The position numbers were made by a program, and so were the translations under genes. Below the pieces are notes generated by a model. That model was not told the origin of the DNA. It ran no database searches and worked only from the letters and a program-made list of their open reading frames with translations. Shown piece after piece: positions 1 through 12,719 of a stretch of DNA of 64,000 nt (positions are counted from its first letter, which is position 1; each line of letters starts with the position of its first letter). This DNA is from Paguma larvata (lineage: Eukaryota; Chordata; Mammalia; Carnivora; Viverridae). Location: the NCBI GenBank assembly GCA_030068075.1, contig CM057832.1:79950502-80014501 (forward strand), in the 5' to 3' direction.

Positions 1-11
1 GCGTTCGCTCC

Positions 12-165
12 TCAAAGTGTGGCTCATGGACTGATCCATCCGCATCGCCTGGACCACTGACTGGTCATCACCTGGGTTGACAGCAGCACCTGGAAGCTTA
101 TTAAAATGCAGACTCTCGGCCCCACCACACCGACAGAATTAGAATCTGCATTTTAATGGTGATTA
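12..165 (-). repeat. MER5-type (hAT-Charlie) fragment
   Basis: CTCAAAGTGTGGCTCATGGA... followed by a block ending GAATCTGCATTTTAA is the usual MER5A/B layout read from the opposite strand. Diverged. The rest, up to the first SINE at 557, shows nothing recognisable. Confidence 0.6.
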
Positions 166-556
166 CAAATGTGAAAAATGAGACATCGAAGTGACCCCGA
201 AAGACTTAGACCTGACGAGTGAAATTCATCCTTGGGAGATAACCCCTCCTAGGATATCCAGAAAAGAGAGTTTACGACGTAGTGAGGGATCCGAAGATGT
301 CCAAAGGAACAGGGTTAGGTGAAAAGGGAATCAGCAAACAAAAGAACGAGAACCAGCGAAACAACGTTTAGCCCGTGTGTATTTAAAGAATTCAAAGTAT
401 TACAGATACAAGAAAGATCTCATTGTCCTGTCATGCAGTGCCGTTTCATCGGGCTTAAGGGAATGTTCTCTTAAAAGAGACAGAGAGAGGGAGGGAGAGA
501 GGGAGAGACAGAAGAAGGGAGAGAGAGCATCCAACTTCCTTTCTTAAGAATCATTT

Positions 557-789
557 GGGGGCACCTGGGGGGCTCAGTTGGCTAAGCCTCTGACTTCAGG
601 TCAGGTCATGATCTTGTGGTTCGTTTGTTCGAGCCCCGCATCGAACTCTGTGCTGACAGCTCAGAGCCTGGAGCCTGCTTCGGATTCTGTGTCTCCCTCT
701 CTCTCTGCCCCTCCTCCGCTCATGCTCTGTCTCTAACTCTCAAAAAAAAAAAAAAAAAAAAAGAATAACTGTTAAAAAATAAAATAAAT
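557..789 (+). repeat. Felid tRNA-Lys SINE, full length
   Basis: Shows the family layout: a tRNA-like head with GGTTCGTTTGTTCGAGCCCC as B-box region, a CT-rich middle, then the A-rich tail. Flanked by perfect 11-bp duplications aagaatcattt at 546-556 and 790-800. The tail has a 20-A run followed by an AT-rich extension. Confidence 0.93.
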
Positions 790-1707
790 AAGAATCATTT
801 GTAGCAAATAGTTTGGCTTCTGTTTGGCTTGACTTGGGGAAATGAGGAGAAGCAGAGATGGTTCTACTTAGGGCACTTACTCATTCCAATGGCTACAAAA
901 GGTCATCCCCAAAAAGAAATGAATAATGTGGCAACCAACTTACACATCTGAATTGCATAGTTTGTTTAGGGAAAATCCCTTAATGAATGGTCCTGAGCCA
1001 GAAACTTAGAACAGCCAGCTGCTGTCTGAGGGCCAAGCCCTCGATCGGGATGACTCAAAAGAAGCTCAGTTTCACACTTGCAAAACTCAAAGACTAAATG
1101 AGAATTAAGGAATGATGATGATATTGGCCACATGCTGCACCTCTCCGATTTCCTGGTTTATTCTGTCCAGAACAAGTATCTCTCATTAATCACAACGCCC
1201 CTTCTCTGCCAGGCCCACACTTGACCTGGGGGCCTCCCCAGCTGGACACTACGAGCAACCCGCACACGGCTTCGTCACGCCATCAGAGACCTGTCTGCCA
1301 TCCCCGACAAGAGGTCCTCCCAGCTCTAAACTTCTGCCATTCTGGAACAAAGGTCCCACACCAGTAAGCCCAACCTCTCGGGGCTATTTGAAGTCACAAA
1401 TTGGTCATTACAGCATGTCTGCACGGGCCTCACTAAACATTCACGCACACGGACCCTCCCAAAGTCACTGTATACCTCTTGCCCTCTTGGCAAATATCTA
1501 CACTTCCTTCCCTTCTCAAGACGACTGTAAAATAATTAATAATGATGATGATGATGGCTCCGGGTTCCATTCTGAGGCATCCCTAACATTTCTTAAAGAA
1601 ATATCTAATGTATTTCTAATAAAAACTACCTTTTACATATGGGAAGAAAATCTATCTAAATGAAATGTCTCAGCAGCAGCACTATTGACATTTGGGGCTC
1701 AATAATT

Positions 1708-1920
1708 CTTTTTTTTTTAGATTTTTTTTTTTAGCATTTATTTATTTTGGAGAGAGAGAGCATGAGTGGGGTACGGGCAGAGAGAGAGGAGGACAGAGGA
1801 TCCAAAGCAGACTCTGTGCTGACAGTAGAGAGCTTGACGTGGGGCTGAAACTCAGGAACTGTGAGATCATGACCTGAATTGAAGTCAGATGCTTAACCGA
1901 CAGAGCCACCCAGGTGCCCC
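1708..1920 (-). repeat. Felid SINE
   Basis: Complete head (cagagccacccaggtgcccc at the right). Imperfect duplications tggggctcaataattc / tggggctggataattc flank it. Confidence 0.9.
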
Positions 1921-4256
1921 ATGGGGCTGGATAATTCATTTCGGGGGGTCAGGGGGACTGTGCTGTTCATTTTAGGATTTGGACAGCATTCCTGTCTTCC
2001 ATCCACTAGAAACCAGAAGCAACCCCCAGTGTGGTTCATACAGTTTATAAATTCAATTCAGTCCCTAAAAATACTATCTGCTATACAGACACCTTAAATT
2101 ATTCTTCAATGTCTAAAAGACACTTAAAAAAAGGGGGGGGGGACTCTAGAGAAGAAAGCAGGAATTGAGGCCTCTAATTATTCAAAAAAGAACATTTGCC
2201 CCTCCTTCAGCATGGAAGATTAGTGGGGCATTAGAGATGTAAAGTAAAAGAGAAAGTATTTACCAGAAACATTCCACATGTACGCTTTAGTCGGAAGAAT
2301 ACATGCATCATAGGAAAAAAAAATTAGGCACATTTACTTCATCTTTAAGAACGGCCACACGTACAGACCATATTAAAAAAAAAATGTCAAAATCAGAAGA
2401 TTAAAATATCTGAATGTAAAAACACCCATGACTTCATCTTCTCGGCTGTTAGACTAGAATTTTTCTGAAACTTATTATTACCATGAATTTTACTACTGAC
2501 TATTTTAATTCAGTCTGGCAAGGCCCCGTCCGCCAGGAAGAAACAGGTTCTCCGTGACGAATCCACCGTCCATGACCCTCAGTACACGGATGACCCTTTT
2601 CTCCCCTAGACCCTCCCCCCAAACACACACGAAGCATCCTCTGCTCCCCTCCGCTTACCCGGGGTGCTGCCAGAGGTTCACATGTCTTCTGCTCTCAGGG
2701 AGAAGCTCCCTTTTGTTAAGCGGGGTGATACCAACCGCGGCTTCCAGAATAGCCATGTATTTCTTGTACCTCATCTTGTCTCTCTCGGTACAAGGTCATG
2801 TAAATTTCGGGCACCGTGCAGCGAAAGCAGATGAAGTCATTTTGGGGCTACCTGGAGCCCCCGTGCTTCTAAATGTTCTGTGTGCTCCCAGCTCGAGCCA
2901 CAAAACTCTCTAGTGCAGGGTGAGGGTGGTGGCAAGGCTGAGGCCAAGCCACAAATAAATAAAAAAAAAGAAAAAGCTCGTTCGGATTTCCCTGCAACGT
3001 CAGTATTATATAAGGCTAAAGAATTTTGAATAAAGCACTAACGAAAATGACTTGCAGGAGAACCGGGGTTCTGAACGCAGCAATCTAACGTACACTCCCC
3101 AATTAATCCGCACATAAATCTTTGAGGCCACTAATCCTTCAAGTACTAATGGCACAGGAGGTGATTTATCTCAAGGTCTGGGAATAATTGGTCCAAAAAG
3201 CCTGCATGCCTCCGGGTGAACTAAAATCAGAAGCGGATTTGCTCCTTCTACGGATACCGCTACCCCAAAGGCTGTGCTTTGACAAGGAAGGAGTTCCAGT
3301 TGTCATTTTATAGCACCCATTTCCAAATGCTACAAACTCCTTGCTTGAGTCCTTAGCAGAGATTAATTAATAGAGAAACAATTCTGTTTGGGTTGTTCTG
3401 TTGTTTTAGTATCTTTTTAAATACTTCTATAACGCAACATAGGCGAGCTCCCATGGCGTGCAAATACGTTGTCTGGATATGGTCAGACTCTATCCCATCC
3501 TTGTAGTTCTAAGTGTCTCCCCTCAGCTTGGAGGACCTTTCTAGCCCTCTTTCCATGGGTTAAAGGTGGGCCGTCCATAACAGTAGCCACCTAATGAGTC
3601 ATGGTACCCATGGGCCAGTCTTCCCTGGGATAAAAATACAACATTCAGAGAGAAATGCCCCCTTCCTGTTGAAGCTGCTGACCGGGGGAGACGGAACAGC
3701 GGGACTGTTGGCGCTCATGTTCCCCGCCACGTAGGAGAGCTCATCAAGAGCGGTTAGGAAGAGCTACGCCAACAGAGACGCGCTGAGACCATCTGAGCTT
3801 CCGGACCCAGCCACGTCTAAAGCCACTGTCATCCCGGGAGATCCCAGTTACACTTTTATCCAAGCCGATAAACCGACTTTGGTGAAATTTAGTTTCAGTT
3901 GCATTTCGGTCACTCTGAAGAAGTTCTGACCTAGCCGCCACCTCCCTGACTTCTTCAAGCTGTCTTTTCTCCAGGGAATACACTCTAGTAGTTGTGCTGT
4001 TCCTTGTCTAAACAAACTCACATATAAAGGGAAGTAAAACAGAGGGAGGCATTATGTGTTAATCCTGATTAACCTAGATGTCCACGGGGAGTAAGTGTCC
4101 CAAATTCTACCCCCTCCCCCCAAATCTTGAACCTTTCTAATACAGATTCTCTCTCTTTCCTCAACGGCAAGTTTCTTGGTCTTTGTTGGTTTTGTTGTTG
4201 TTGTTATTTTACCTGAATGACCTAAATCAGTGGTCATTCCAAAGCAGGGTGTACAC
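1921..4256. other. Non-coding DNA, no recognised repeat
   Basis: AT-rich to mixed sequence with short A-runs and a G-run (near 2135-2142). Open frames at 2554-2913 and 3744-3983 lack similarity to known proteins, splice context or codon bias. I see no gene or clear repeat. Confidence 0.5.
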
Positions 4257-4274
4257 AAAAATCTTTGGGATGGA

Positions 4275-4480
4275 GGGGTGCCTGGGTGGCTCAGTCAGTT
4301 AAGCACCCGACTCTTGGGTTAGGCTTAGGTCATGATCTCACATTCGTGAGTTAGAGCCCCAAAACAGGCTCTGCACTATCAGTGCAGAGGGATTCTCTAC
4401 CTCCCTCTTTCTCCGCCCCCCCCCAATTTCTCTCTCTCTGTCTCTCTCTCAAAAATAAATAAATAAACTTACAAAAAAAA
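4275..4480 (+). repeat. Felid SINE
   Basis: Flanked by aaaaatctttggg on both sides (4257-4269 and about 4477-4489). Confidence 0.9.
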
Positions 4481-4596
4481 ATCTTTGGGGCGTGGAAAGA
4501 AAATATTAAACCATCTATTTCCTTTTTTCTTTTATCCGTTAAAAATTTAGTTTATTTTTAAATAGTCATAATACTTTGAGAACTAATTTATTTTAC

Positions 4597-4784
4597 TTTT
4601 TTTTTTTGTTTATTTATTTATTCTTGAGAGAGAGAGCAGAAGGAGGAGCAGAGAGAGAAGGAGAGAGAGAATCCCAAGCAGGCTCTGCACTGTCAGTGGG
4701 GAGTGTGGTCCGTACAGGGCTCAAGCTCACGAACCATGAGATCTGAGCTGAAATCAAGAGTCAGACGCTTAACCCACTAAGCCT
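4597..4784 (-). repeat. Felid SINE, head truncated
   Basis: The usual ctgagccacccaggcgcccc end is missing; the element stops at ccactaagcc. Similar tgagaa(c/t)taa flanks both sides. Confidence 0.85.
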
Positions 4785-4880
4785 GAGAATTAACATACTT
4801 TAAATTACATTAAAATATGTCATTTTCATTATTACTTTGTACTCACATATATTGTAGGGTGTCCTTAAAAATGTGATGGG

Positions 4881-5103
4881 GGGGCGCCTGGGTGACTGAG
4901 TTGGTTAAGTGTCCAACTTTGGTTCAGGTCATGATCTCACAGTTTGTGAATTCAAGCTTCGCACTGGGCTCTGTGTTGACAGCTTAGAGCCTGGGGTTTA
5001 CTTTAGATTCTGTCTCCAGCTCTCTCTGCCCCTCCCCCATTCACACTCTGTCTCTCTCTCTCTCAAAAAAAAAAAAAATAAATAAATAAACAGTAAAAAA
5101 AAA
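4881..5103 (+). repeat. Felid SINE
   Basis: Full-length, with GGGGCGCCTGGGTGACTGAG head and an (A)n(AATA)n tail; related taaaaatgtgatggg / ttaatgtggtaggg flanks. Confidence 0.9.
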
Positions 5104-5935
5104 ATTTAATGTGGTAGGGATGTGTGAACAAAAAGGTTTTAAGGTCAGTGACTTACATAACCCTTCAGCTGCTCCTTAAGACTCAATTTCCCATTTACAA
5201 GATGAGAGGCTGGAACAAATGAATGCAGTTACCTTTCTGTATCAACAACAAAACACTAAGACGTCCCACTTCCCTTGGCCTGGTTATACAATTAACATAA
5301 TCTAACCACTACAGAGGGGTGACAATAAGGGATAAACCACTTGCTCTTGGCATATTTCATTTCCATAGCGTTCATGAATATCACTCCCACTGCTGGGTCT
5401 GCAAACAATTAGTACCAGTTAGTCACAGGAATTCTTTTATGGGCAGAACGTGGTTTGCTACAGCTGCCGAGGCTGAGAAAAGCTACAATACAGCCCTCAT
5501 TTAATCATACAGGAAGATGTAATTACACTTACACAACAGTCTTTGTTCTGACAAATTGTATTTCTAATGACGTGTGATAAAAATTACTACACAGCCCTCT
5601 CAAAGTCAGAAACGAAGCCCAAGCTTAACAACAGCGACAAAAAAAAAAAAATCAAGTTAAACTTGCTCCCCACCCGGAGCTGATTTACTTGGGTGAAAGT
5701 GACACGAACACGTTTTATTTAGAGCTTCATTTTCTGGAGGAATTTTTTATGCATTTAACGTCAGAGCTCTTACGAAGTGATTCTTATCTACGATGACCTC
5801 ATGCAAAACTAAAATTGGATCTTTCATGAGGAAAAGAATTCCGCCTTAGCAAATAATTAAAGAATTTGCTTTCCTCCCATAAATGAGATTGTTCAGTTTT
5901 ATCACTTTATTTATCCATTTAAAAAATCGTCATCG
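5104..5935. other. Non-coding DNA without a recognised repeat
   Basis: AT-rich, with an A-run near 5640. A 61-codon open frame at 5319-5504 has no recognisable features. Confidence 0.45.
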
Positions 5936-6155
5936 GGGCACCTGGGTGGCTCAGTCGGTTAAGCGGCCGACTTCAGCTCAGGTCATGATCTCATGGTCTG
6001 TGAGTTCAAGCCCTGCGTCGGGCTCTGTGCTGAGGGCTCAGAGCTTGGAGATCTGCTTCAGATTCTGTATCTCCCTCTCTCTCTGCCCTTCCCTTGCTCA
6101 TGCTCTGTCTCCAGGTGTCTCAAAAATAAAGTAAAAACGATAAAAAAAATTTTAA
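5936..6155 (+). repeat. Felid SINE
   Basis: Perfect 15-bp duplication aaaaaatcgtcatcg (5921-5935 and 6156-6170), implying recent insertion. Confidence 0.93.
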
Positions 6156-7194
6156 AAAAAATCGTCATCGCTCTGTGAACGCCTTCATAATGGACAGCCA
6201 CCCAGAAAGCACAAATCTAGCCAAAATACCCCATTCAGATGTGTACTTGTATCATATTCTTTATAAATCTAGAAGTTCTTTAGAAATAAGTATTTATTTC
6301 GTTAATTCCCTTAGAGTTCTAGAAGTCCTTTACAACTACAGCTATCTGATTAAAAATCACTTATCTATTTAAAAAATGACTTTAAGTCTACGTCTACATG
6401 ATCCAAAGAGAGCTCTCAGGTCAGGATACTCAAGGATACTTGACTCTGAATGATTAAAGTCGAACCTAAAAACGCACAGATGGGACTGGCGTTCCCTTTG
6501 AACCGATTATTTCTCGTTTATTTCTGCCGGAGGAAAAACAGTGGACATCCTTCTTCACTGGGTGTGTTAACTGTTCCTGTGCTTTAGAAGTATAAAAATG
6601 GAAATGAGCCGATGCCCCAAACGGGCTGTTTGACAGGGTGTGGTCTGCTTTTCAGGGAGCTGGAAAAAGCCTTCGCTAAAAGTAGAAGAGTCAAGCGAAC
6701 AGCTAGTTTTCTTTACTTTTTTCTTCTAAGCTTTCCTGCCAATAAACCATATGACTTTATGCAAGTCATTATATTTTCTGCCCCCTTAATATCTTCATAT
6801 ATAATAATATTTACACATTTGCTACTCAGGTGACCTACCAGAACACTGTGAGAAAAACGGGCCACGTGATGTAAAAGAATTACCGAAGAGTTCGAGACGA
6901 GTTGTGGCTCCCCGGGATTCACCCGCCTCTGCCCAAACCAGCCTGTCCTCTGCACAGTCACCTTCGGAACGCGCTCACCACTGAGTGTATTTAAACCATC
7001 ACCTTCAATTAGATGCCACCAAATCTGTCCTTCTCATCCTGTCCTTCCACCCAAACCAACGTCTGAAATAGCCACCTCTTGCCTTTTCTCGTTTCTTGCG
7101 TCCTCCTCCTGGTTTGCCCAGCATGAGACCCGGAAGCCATCCTCGCGGGGTCCCCACGGTGCCCACTCAGACCAGCCTCGGAGAGCTGTGTTTC

Positions 7195-7325
7195 CACGGA
7201 AAGACGTGATCCGAATCCCACCTCTACTGTTTGACACCCTGAGGTCTCTACCAAGTTGCTCGACCCTTCGGACCCTACTTCATCGTCTGTAAAACTGGAA
7301 CAAGACCACAACACAGGGTGCGCTC
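7195..7325 (+). repeat. MIR fragment
   Basis: A diverged MIR core: ATCCGAATCCCACCTCTACT, then a decayed CTTGGG...TCATCGTCTGTAAAACTGG. The sequence on either side (6171-7194 and 7326-8235) shows no gene; open frames there overlap each other on both strands and look like chance. Confidence 0.5.
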
Positions 7326-8239
7326 CACATCTGTCATCTCGGCCCTCCCTCCCTCCCTTTACCCTGACGTCGGCCCTTTTTCCACTCCCAGAGACGTCTT
7401 CGAGAAATCTCCCTCTCTCCTCGTTTCTCTACAGGCAAGAACGAGGCGACTTACAAACTCTGACCCTCCCATGCAGCTACAACTTCCTTCAACACACAGT
7501 TCAAGAACCAGAAAAGCCCCACGCTGAGTGGTTTTGTGGGGGAAACAGGGGCTGAAAAACAGGCTGGCTGGAGGGTCACAAGAACCCAGGGGCTGGAGTG
7601 AGGGATGGAAATCCTGAAAAAGAGAACGTAGCGTCTCGGGGCTCAGCTCGGGTGGTACGCACCAACTAGGGAAGTTCTGCCTGACGGCAGTTCCCACATT
7701 TTTAACCTCTGCTATTTAATAATTAAAAGCCGACACTAAAATCACTTCATGGTTGCTCCCAAATAATGTGCATATAGAATAATTCATGGGTTCATGGATT
7801 CCTCATTCCAAAGAAATAAAAAACTTCCCACTCCTCACGTGTGGGAAATCTGCTCCCTTTTGGTAGAAACCTTGGGTAGAACCCGTGTTCCTGTTACGTT
7901 TCTACTCTGATCCTAGAGCTGTCAGCTGTCAAATTCTGGCAGTTCTCTTGCCCGGGAGCAGAGGAGGGAGGAGGCACTGCACAGAATTTAGAACACTGGC
8001 AGGAGCTGACTTACGTCAAGAAGGGCTTGGCCATTGGGTGGGTTAAGAGGATCTAAAGTCGCTTCTGCTCTGCAATTTGAGGAAAGGGACAGAGTCCCTG
8101 GAACTTGGTAGGGGCGGCACCGGCTCTAACGCGTTGAGATACAGCAGTCGGCTGCCAGCAGCCGGGAAGAGGAGCTGACACAATCCCACGGTCCCCCAGC
8201 GGACACACCCCTCCGCTCCCCAGCACGAACTGGGGCGCC

Positions 8240-8430
8240 ACACTGCCCGGGACTGAAGTACAGTTCCGCCTCTAATTAGCTCTGTGATCTTGGTCAAGTC
8301 ATTTAATGTCGCACTGCCTCGGTGTTTTCATCTGTAAATGGGGTTAATAATAGCACTGACCCCGTGGGGTGGTTTTAAAAACGAAATCAGTCATCAGTGC
8401 CAAGCATTTAGCACACGTAACGTGCAGCCT
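8240..8430 (+). repeat. MIR element
   Basis: CTCTGTGATCTTGGTCAAGT...TTTTCATCTGTAAATGGGGT is a well-preserved MIR core, followed by the GTGCCAAGCATTTAGCAC part. Confidence 0.8.
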
Positions 8431-8474
8431 ATAGTATGTGCCATGTACCAGTGTGTTATTTTCTTTTCCTCGCT

Positions 8475-8640
8475 AACTAGTTGCAGCTTCATTTCTTCCA
8501 GAAAGCTCTTTTTGGTCGCACCCGCCACCAGACCCGGGTAAATGCTTCTTCTTCTGATTTCTCAAATACTTTCTGCTTCAGTCTATTCATACTGGAACCA
8601 CAACAAGTTTAAACAATGCGTTTAAGCAAGTACAGAGGAT
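8475..8640 (+). repeat. L2-like fragment
   Basis: TTCCAGAAAGCTCTTTTTGG ... CACCAGACCCGGGTAAATGC resembles the L2 3' region. Diverged. A 9-G run lies just to the right (8641-8649). Confidence 0.45.
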
Positions 8641-9219
8641 GGGGGGGGGAGGGGTCCTCTGAGCCACGGAAGGGTGATTAAGTAAAAGAAAGAAGGAATC
8701 GTGTTAGTTGAGAGGGTTGACTTCTGCCTGGACCCGCACCTGCCCCAGCCCTCTCCCGTAATGGTCCGCCTGGTTGTCAGACGCAGGTTTGGTTCCAGGC
8801 AGAGCCCTGCTCGGTGGTCAGGGCTGTGGCTGAGCCGGACGCAGAGCCTCAGAGTGGGGCCCCCTGGATGAGCTCCGTCCAGCCCTAAAGCTCTAATCCT
8901 GGTGAGCCCGGGAGACGCTGCGGAGGACGAACCTGGTAACGTGAGCCCCGGGCTCACTCTTCCGGGGACATCGGTGGGAGAAGATGGGGTGTGCCCCGAT
9001 GGCTGCTGTGTTGGCTGCGAGTTCGCTTGGCTTCAGGCAGCATTTCTTATTCTTCCTGTGTTAGTTTGCTAGGGCTCCCATGACAAAGTACCACACACCA
9101 GGGAGCTTACCCAACAGAAATCTTACAGTTTATTTATTATCTCCTAGTTCTGGAGGCTGGATGTGCAGGACCAAGGTATTGATAGGGTTGGTTCCTTCTT
9201 TAAAAAAAAAAAGTATTTA

Positions 9220-9440
9220 GGGGCGCCTGGGTGGCTCAATCGGTTGGGCGGCCGACTTCGGCTCAGGTCATGATCTTATAGTCTGTGAATTTGAGTCCAG
9301 CATCGGGCTCTGTGCTGATGGCTCGGAGCCTGGAGCCTGCTTCGGATTCTGTGTCTGCCTCTCTCTCTGCCCTTCCCTTGCTCATGCTCTGTCTCTCTGT
9401 CTCTCAAAAATAAATAAACGTTAACAAAAATTATTTTTAA
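9220..9440 (+). repeat. Felid SINE inserted in a SINE tail
   Basis: First of three stacked SINEs. It sits after aaaagtattta, a partial copy of the tail-side sequence of the minus SINE at 9682-9876. Confidence 0.9.
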
Positions 9441-9460
9441 AAAAAGTACTTATTATTTTT

Positions 9461-9674
9461 GGGGCGCCTGGGTGGCTCAGTCGGTTAAGCGGCCGACTTC
9501 AGCTCAGATCATGATCTCGCGGTCTGTGAGTTCAAGACCCGCGTCGGGCTCTGTGCTGACAGCTCAGGACCTGGATCCCACTTCAGATTCTGTGTCTCCC
9601 TCTCTCTCTGCCCTTCCCCTGCTCACACTCTGTCTCTATGTCTCTCAAAAATAAATAAACATTAAAAAATTAAA
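9461..9674 (+). repeat. Felid SINE inserted in a SINE tail
   Basis: Flanked by agtacttattattttt (ending 9460) and agtatttattattttt (starting about 9681), a target-site duplication taken from the host SINE. Confidence 0.9.
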
Positions 9675-9680
9675 AAAAAA

Positions 9681-9876
9681 AGTATTTATTATTTTTGAGA
9701 CGAGAGAGCATGAGCGGGGGAGGAGCAGAAAGAGAGGAGGACAGAGGATCCGAAGCAGGCTCCGTGCTGACAGCAGAGAGCCAGGTGCAGGGCTCGAGCC
9801 CACAAAACATGACATCGTGACCTGAGCGGAAGTCTGAAGTCAGATGCTCAACCGACTAAGCCACCCAGGTGCCCCA
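9681..9876 (-). repeat. Felid SINE, host of two later SINEs
   Basis: Minus-oriented copy with ctaagccacccaggtgcccc head. Its tail side received the two plus-strand SINEs; it is itself inserted in the MaLR LTR. Confidence 0.88.
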
Positions 9877-10168
9877 GGCCCTTGTTCCTTCTGAGGGGCC
9901 GTGAGGCAGGGCTCCCTCCTTGGCTTGCAGGTGGCTGTCTTCTCCCTGTGTCCTTACATGATCGTCCCTCTGTACGGGTCTGTGTCCAAACTTCCTCTTC
10001 TTATAAGGACACCGGTCATATTGGATTAAGGCCCACCCTAATGCTTTCATTTTAACTCAACCACCTCTGTAAAGACCCTATCTCCAAATAAAGTCACATT
10101 CTGAAGTACTAGGTGTTAGGACTCCAACATATCAATTTGGGGGTGAGGGGTGGGGGGAATACAGTTCA

Positions 10169-11139
10169 ACTCATAAGGCTGCCTACAGTGAAAAAAATGT
10201 AGAGGTCTCATGAGCTTTTGCCCTGTGATGGAAAAAGATGAAAGCCCAGAAGCACCTGATGGCCGGGGCACGTCCAGCCTGTGATTTGGTCCGGCAGTGT
10301 CCTCACAGCAAACCAGATAGGAAACAAATCCTCCACGTTCAAGAGAAGCCATGTCTAATACTGAGACAGTGAGCTGGTCTCTGGAAGCAGAAGCTGAATC
10401 CATAAAAACACAAGTTCAAGAAACTAAATCGCACTTAAAACCATGATGCGCAGCTGACCAAGGCTGGGGGTGTGCAGACAGCATTCTGTCCGAGTGGGGG
10501 GTCAGAGCAAGGGTCTGCTGGACCGCTGGAACCCTCCCTCACTCAAGGTCAGCCTCTCTTGCGAAAGAGAACAGGGTGGAAAGGTGGGATCAGGAGATGG
10601 AGACTATGTCCACAAAAAGGCACGGAGATCCAGGGAAACTGACTGATGTCCCAACATCAAGCATGTATCTCGCCAGCCAAGACGGAGAGAAGAATCGAGC
10701 TACACCCACACTGTGGGAGAAGAGAAAAAGCAGCAGAGCAGACTCGACCGCTCATCTTAACGAAGCCAGACTGAGCAAGCCTGAGCTGGACGGTGGTCCG
10801 AATCCCTCAGGAGAGGAAATGAAAAAGAAACGGAGCTTGTTGGGTTATGACCCGTGGGGGCGGGCGGAGCCAGAGGACGGTAGGTCTGAAGGAAATGGCA
10901 AGCTGAGTGGAGAGGGCGAAGGGCTGAGAAAGAGAGTCAAAGGGCCTGGAAAGCTGGAAAGACTCTTTCTTCTCAGAACCTGATTCCGTCCCTTGAAAAA
11001 AGAGCTCATGATCCTCGGTGGAGAGTGGGGGAGACCGGACAAAACCTCGACGGTTCAGGATGGGAGGCTGCGGACCTGAGACAGGGAGTAACCAAAAGAG
11101 AAACAAAACGTGAGGCATACCAATTCGGGGCGGAAGGAA
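10169..11139. other. Non-coding DNA; unsupported 135-codon open frame
   Basis: The plus frame 10576-10983 begins at GTG and is charged and low in complexity. It has no recognisable domain, is overlapped by two opposite-strand frames, and is not flanked by obvious splice sites. I do not call a gene. Confidence 0.4.
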
Positions 11140-11260
11140 CACTATCGGCCTCCTCTGACTAGGAGGAAACTAAGGCTCAGAGCTGAGAACCTGCCCTAGA
11201 TCCCACGCGCCCAAGTGGCAGAGTCACTATTCCACGCCAGCTGTGACCCGTTACTCCTCT
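11140..11260 (-). repeat. MIR-like fragment
   Basis: GGAAACTAAGGCTCAGAGCT...AAGTGGCAGAGTCACTATTC is a MIR core read in reverse. From 11261 to 11810 I see GC-rich then AT-rich DNA without a gene. Confidence 0.6.
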
Positions 11261-11811
11261 GTTCTAGTGCCTTCTAGAATGGATCCCCATGCATCTGATG
11301 ATCGGGACACAGCATCTGCTCCCTGGTCCCTGGATCCCTGGGTGCTGCTTCCACGGAGACAGGAAGGTGTCACCCCCTACCCTGAGGCTCTCCTCCTGGC
11401 CGCACACTTTCCTCTTCCCTCTCCTTCCTCTTTGCCAATCTGCCCTTTCGGGGGGTGGGGGGAGGATCCCAAGGTGGAGTTTGTGGGAATAAAACATCCT
11501 CTTCTTTCTCCTTCTCCTTCACCAGTCAGTTGCACCCCCACCATCACCAAGCTGGCTCCCCACCAAGTTCACCGTCCTCCCAATCCTCCCCTTCATGGGT
11601 TGGGTTTTCCGTGAGATACCTCATCCAGAAAACAGAAGTGAGTTACCTCCTGGGTTCACCCAGTTTCCATGTGCCCCTAATAGTCAGGATCCTGAAATGC
11701 CTCGAGATTTCTAAGTCATTTTGTTTAAAATTTCCCTATAACATATTTTGAAATTATCCAAAAGTTTTGCTTAAAAAAAATTTGTTAACGTAAGTGGTTC
11801 TGTTTTGTTTT

Positions 11812-12026
11812 TTTATTTTTTTTAATGCTTATTTATTTTTGAGACAGAGAGAGACAGAGTATGAGCAGGGGAAGGGCAGAGAGAGAGGGAGACACAGAAT
11901 CCGAAGCAGGCTCCAGGCTCTGAGCTGTCAGCACAGAGCCTGAGGCGGGGCTTGAACTCACGAACTGCAAGATCATGACCTGGGCGAAAGTCGGATGTTT
12001 AACCGACTGAGCCACCCAGGCGCCCC
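11812..12026 (-). repeat. Felid SINE
   Basis: Full length, ending ctgagccacccaggcgcccc. T-rich flanks make the duplication hard to define (tgttttgtttttt / tgttttttttc). Confidence 0.9.
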
Positions 12027-12391
12027 TGTTTTTTTTCATATTGTATCTTGACACTGTTATAAAGTTAGGGTACCTGTTACAATCAGTTAATTATTCTTAT
12101 TGTACTATACACATTACCAAAAATAAATACTAAATTTTAATTTGATAAATCGGCCCACTATTCCCTAAACAAAAGATTTTTTGTGAGCACTTCAGCCCTC
12201 AGACACATTTGAAATAGGAAAACACTTACCTCTAATGGTTTTATGTACTAGAGGAAGGTGACAGAAAGTCCCTTGTTGGGTGGAACACATTTGAATTGAC
12301 TTCAAAAAATTTATGTTTTTACAGGTCTGTCTCCCTGAGCGTTCTGTGATGTGACTCAGAAGGTAAGCACAATGTCCTATTCATCTTTTGT

Positions 12392-12611
12392 TTTAATTTT
12401 TTAATATTTTTATTTATTTTTGAGAGAGAGAAGCACACACAGAGTGCGAGTGGAGGAGGGGCAGAGAGAGAGGGAGACACAGAATCCGAAGCAGGCTCCA
12501 GGCTCTGAGTTGTCAGCACAGAGGCCAACGTGGGGCTCGAACTCAAAGACCGCGAGATCATGATCGGAGCCGAAGCTGGACGCTCAGCCGACTAAGCCGC
12601 CCAGGCGTCCC
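12392..12611 (-). repeat. Felid SINE
   Basis: Flanks tgtcctattcatctttt and tgtcccatttgtcttta are a diverged duplication, suggesting a fairly old insertion. Confidence 0.88.
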
Positions 12612-12719
12612 CTGTCCCATTTGTCTTTATACTTCTAGTGCCTCTCCTTGCTCAGACACCAGCATTTGACAGACACCCAATGATGTTGGGTTTTGCTTCC
12701 TAATTAAGAGGCAGCAAGA

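Larger units (their letters stand above)
9052..10168 (-). repeat. MaLR-type (MLT1-like) LTR split by three SINEs
   Basis: Left part starts GTGTTAGTTTGCTAGGGCTC and reaches GGTTGGTTCCTTCT (about 9199). The right part resumes at TTGTTCCTTCTGAGGGGCC (about 9886) and runs to TACAGTTCAACTCAT. On the minus strand it has the MLT1 features: TTCAGAATGTGACTTTATTT, GGTGTCCTTATAAGAAGAGG and a CCTCCAGAACT-like end. Confidence 0.8.

Noticed and set aside
9461..9530. tRNA gene
   Set aside because: The A- and B-box-like sequences belong to SINE heads; the acceptor stem does not close and a CT-rich SINE body follows.
9472..9654. Recurrent 60-65 residue frames starting MAQSVKRPTSAQVMIS, seen at many places
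   Set aside because: They are the translated tRNA-like head and middle of the felid SINE, not a protein family.
10576..10983. 135-codon charged frame
   Set aside because: GTG start, no domain, opposed by minus-strand frames. Could be re-examined if transcripts exist.
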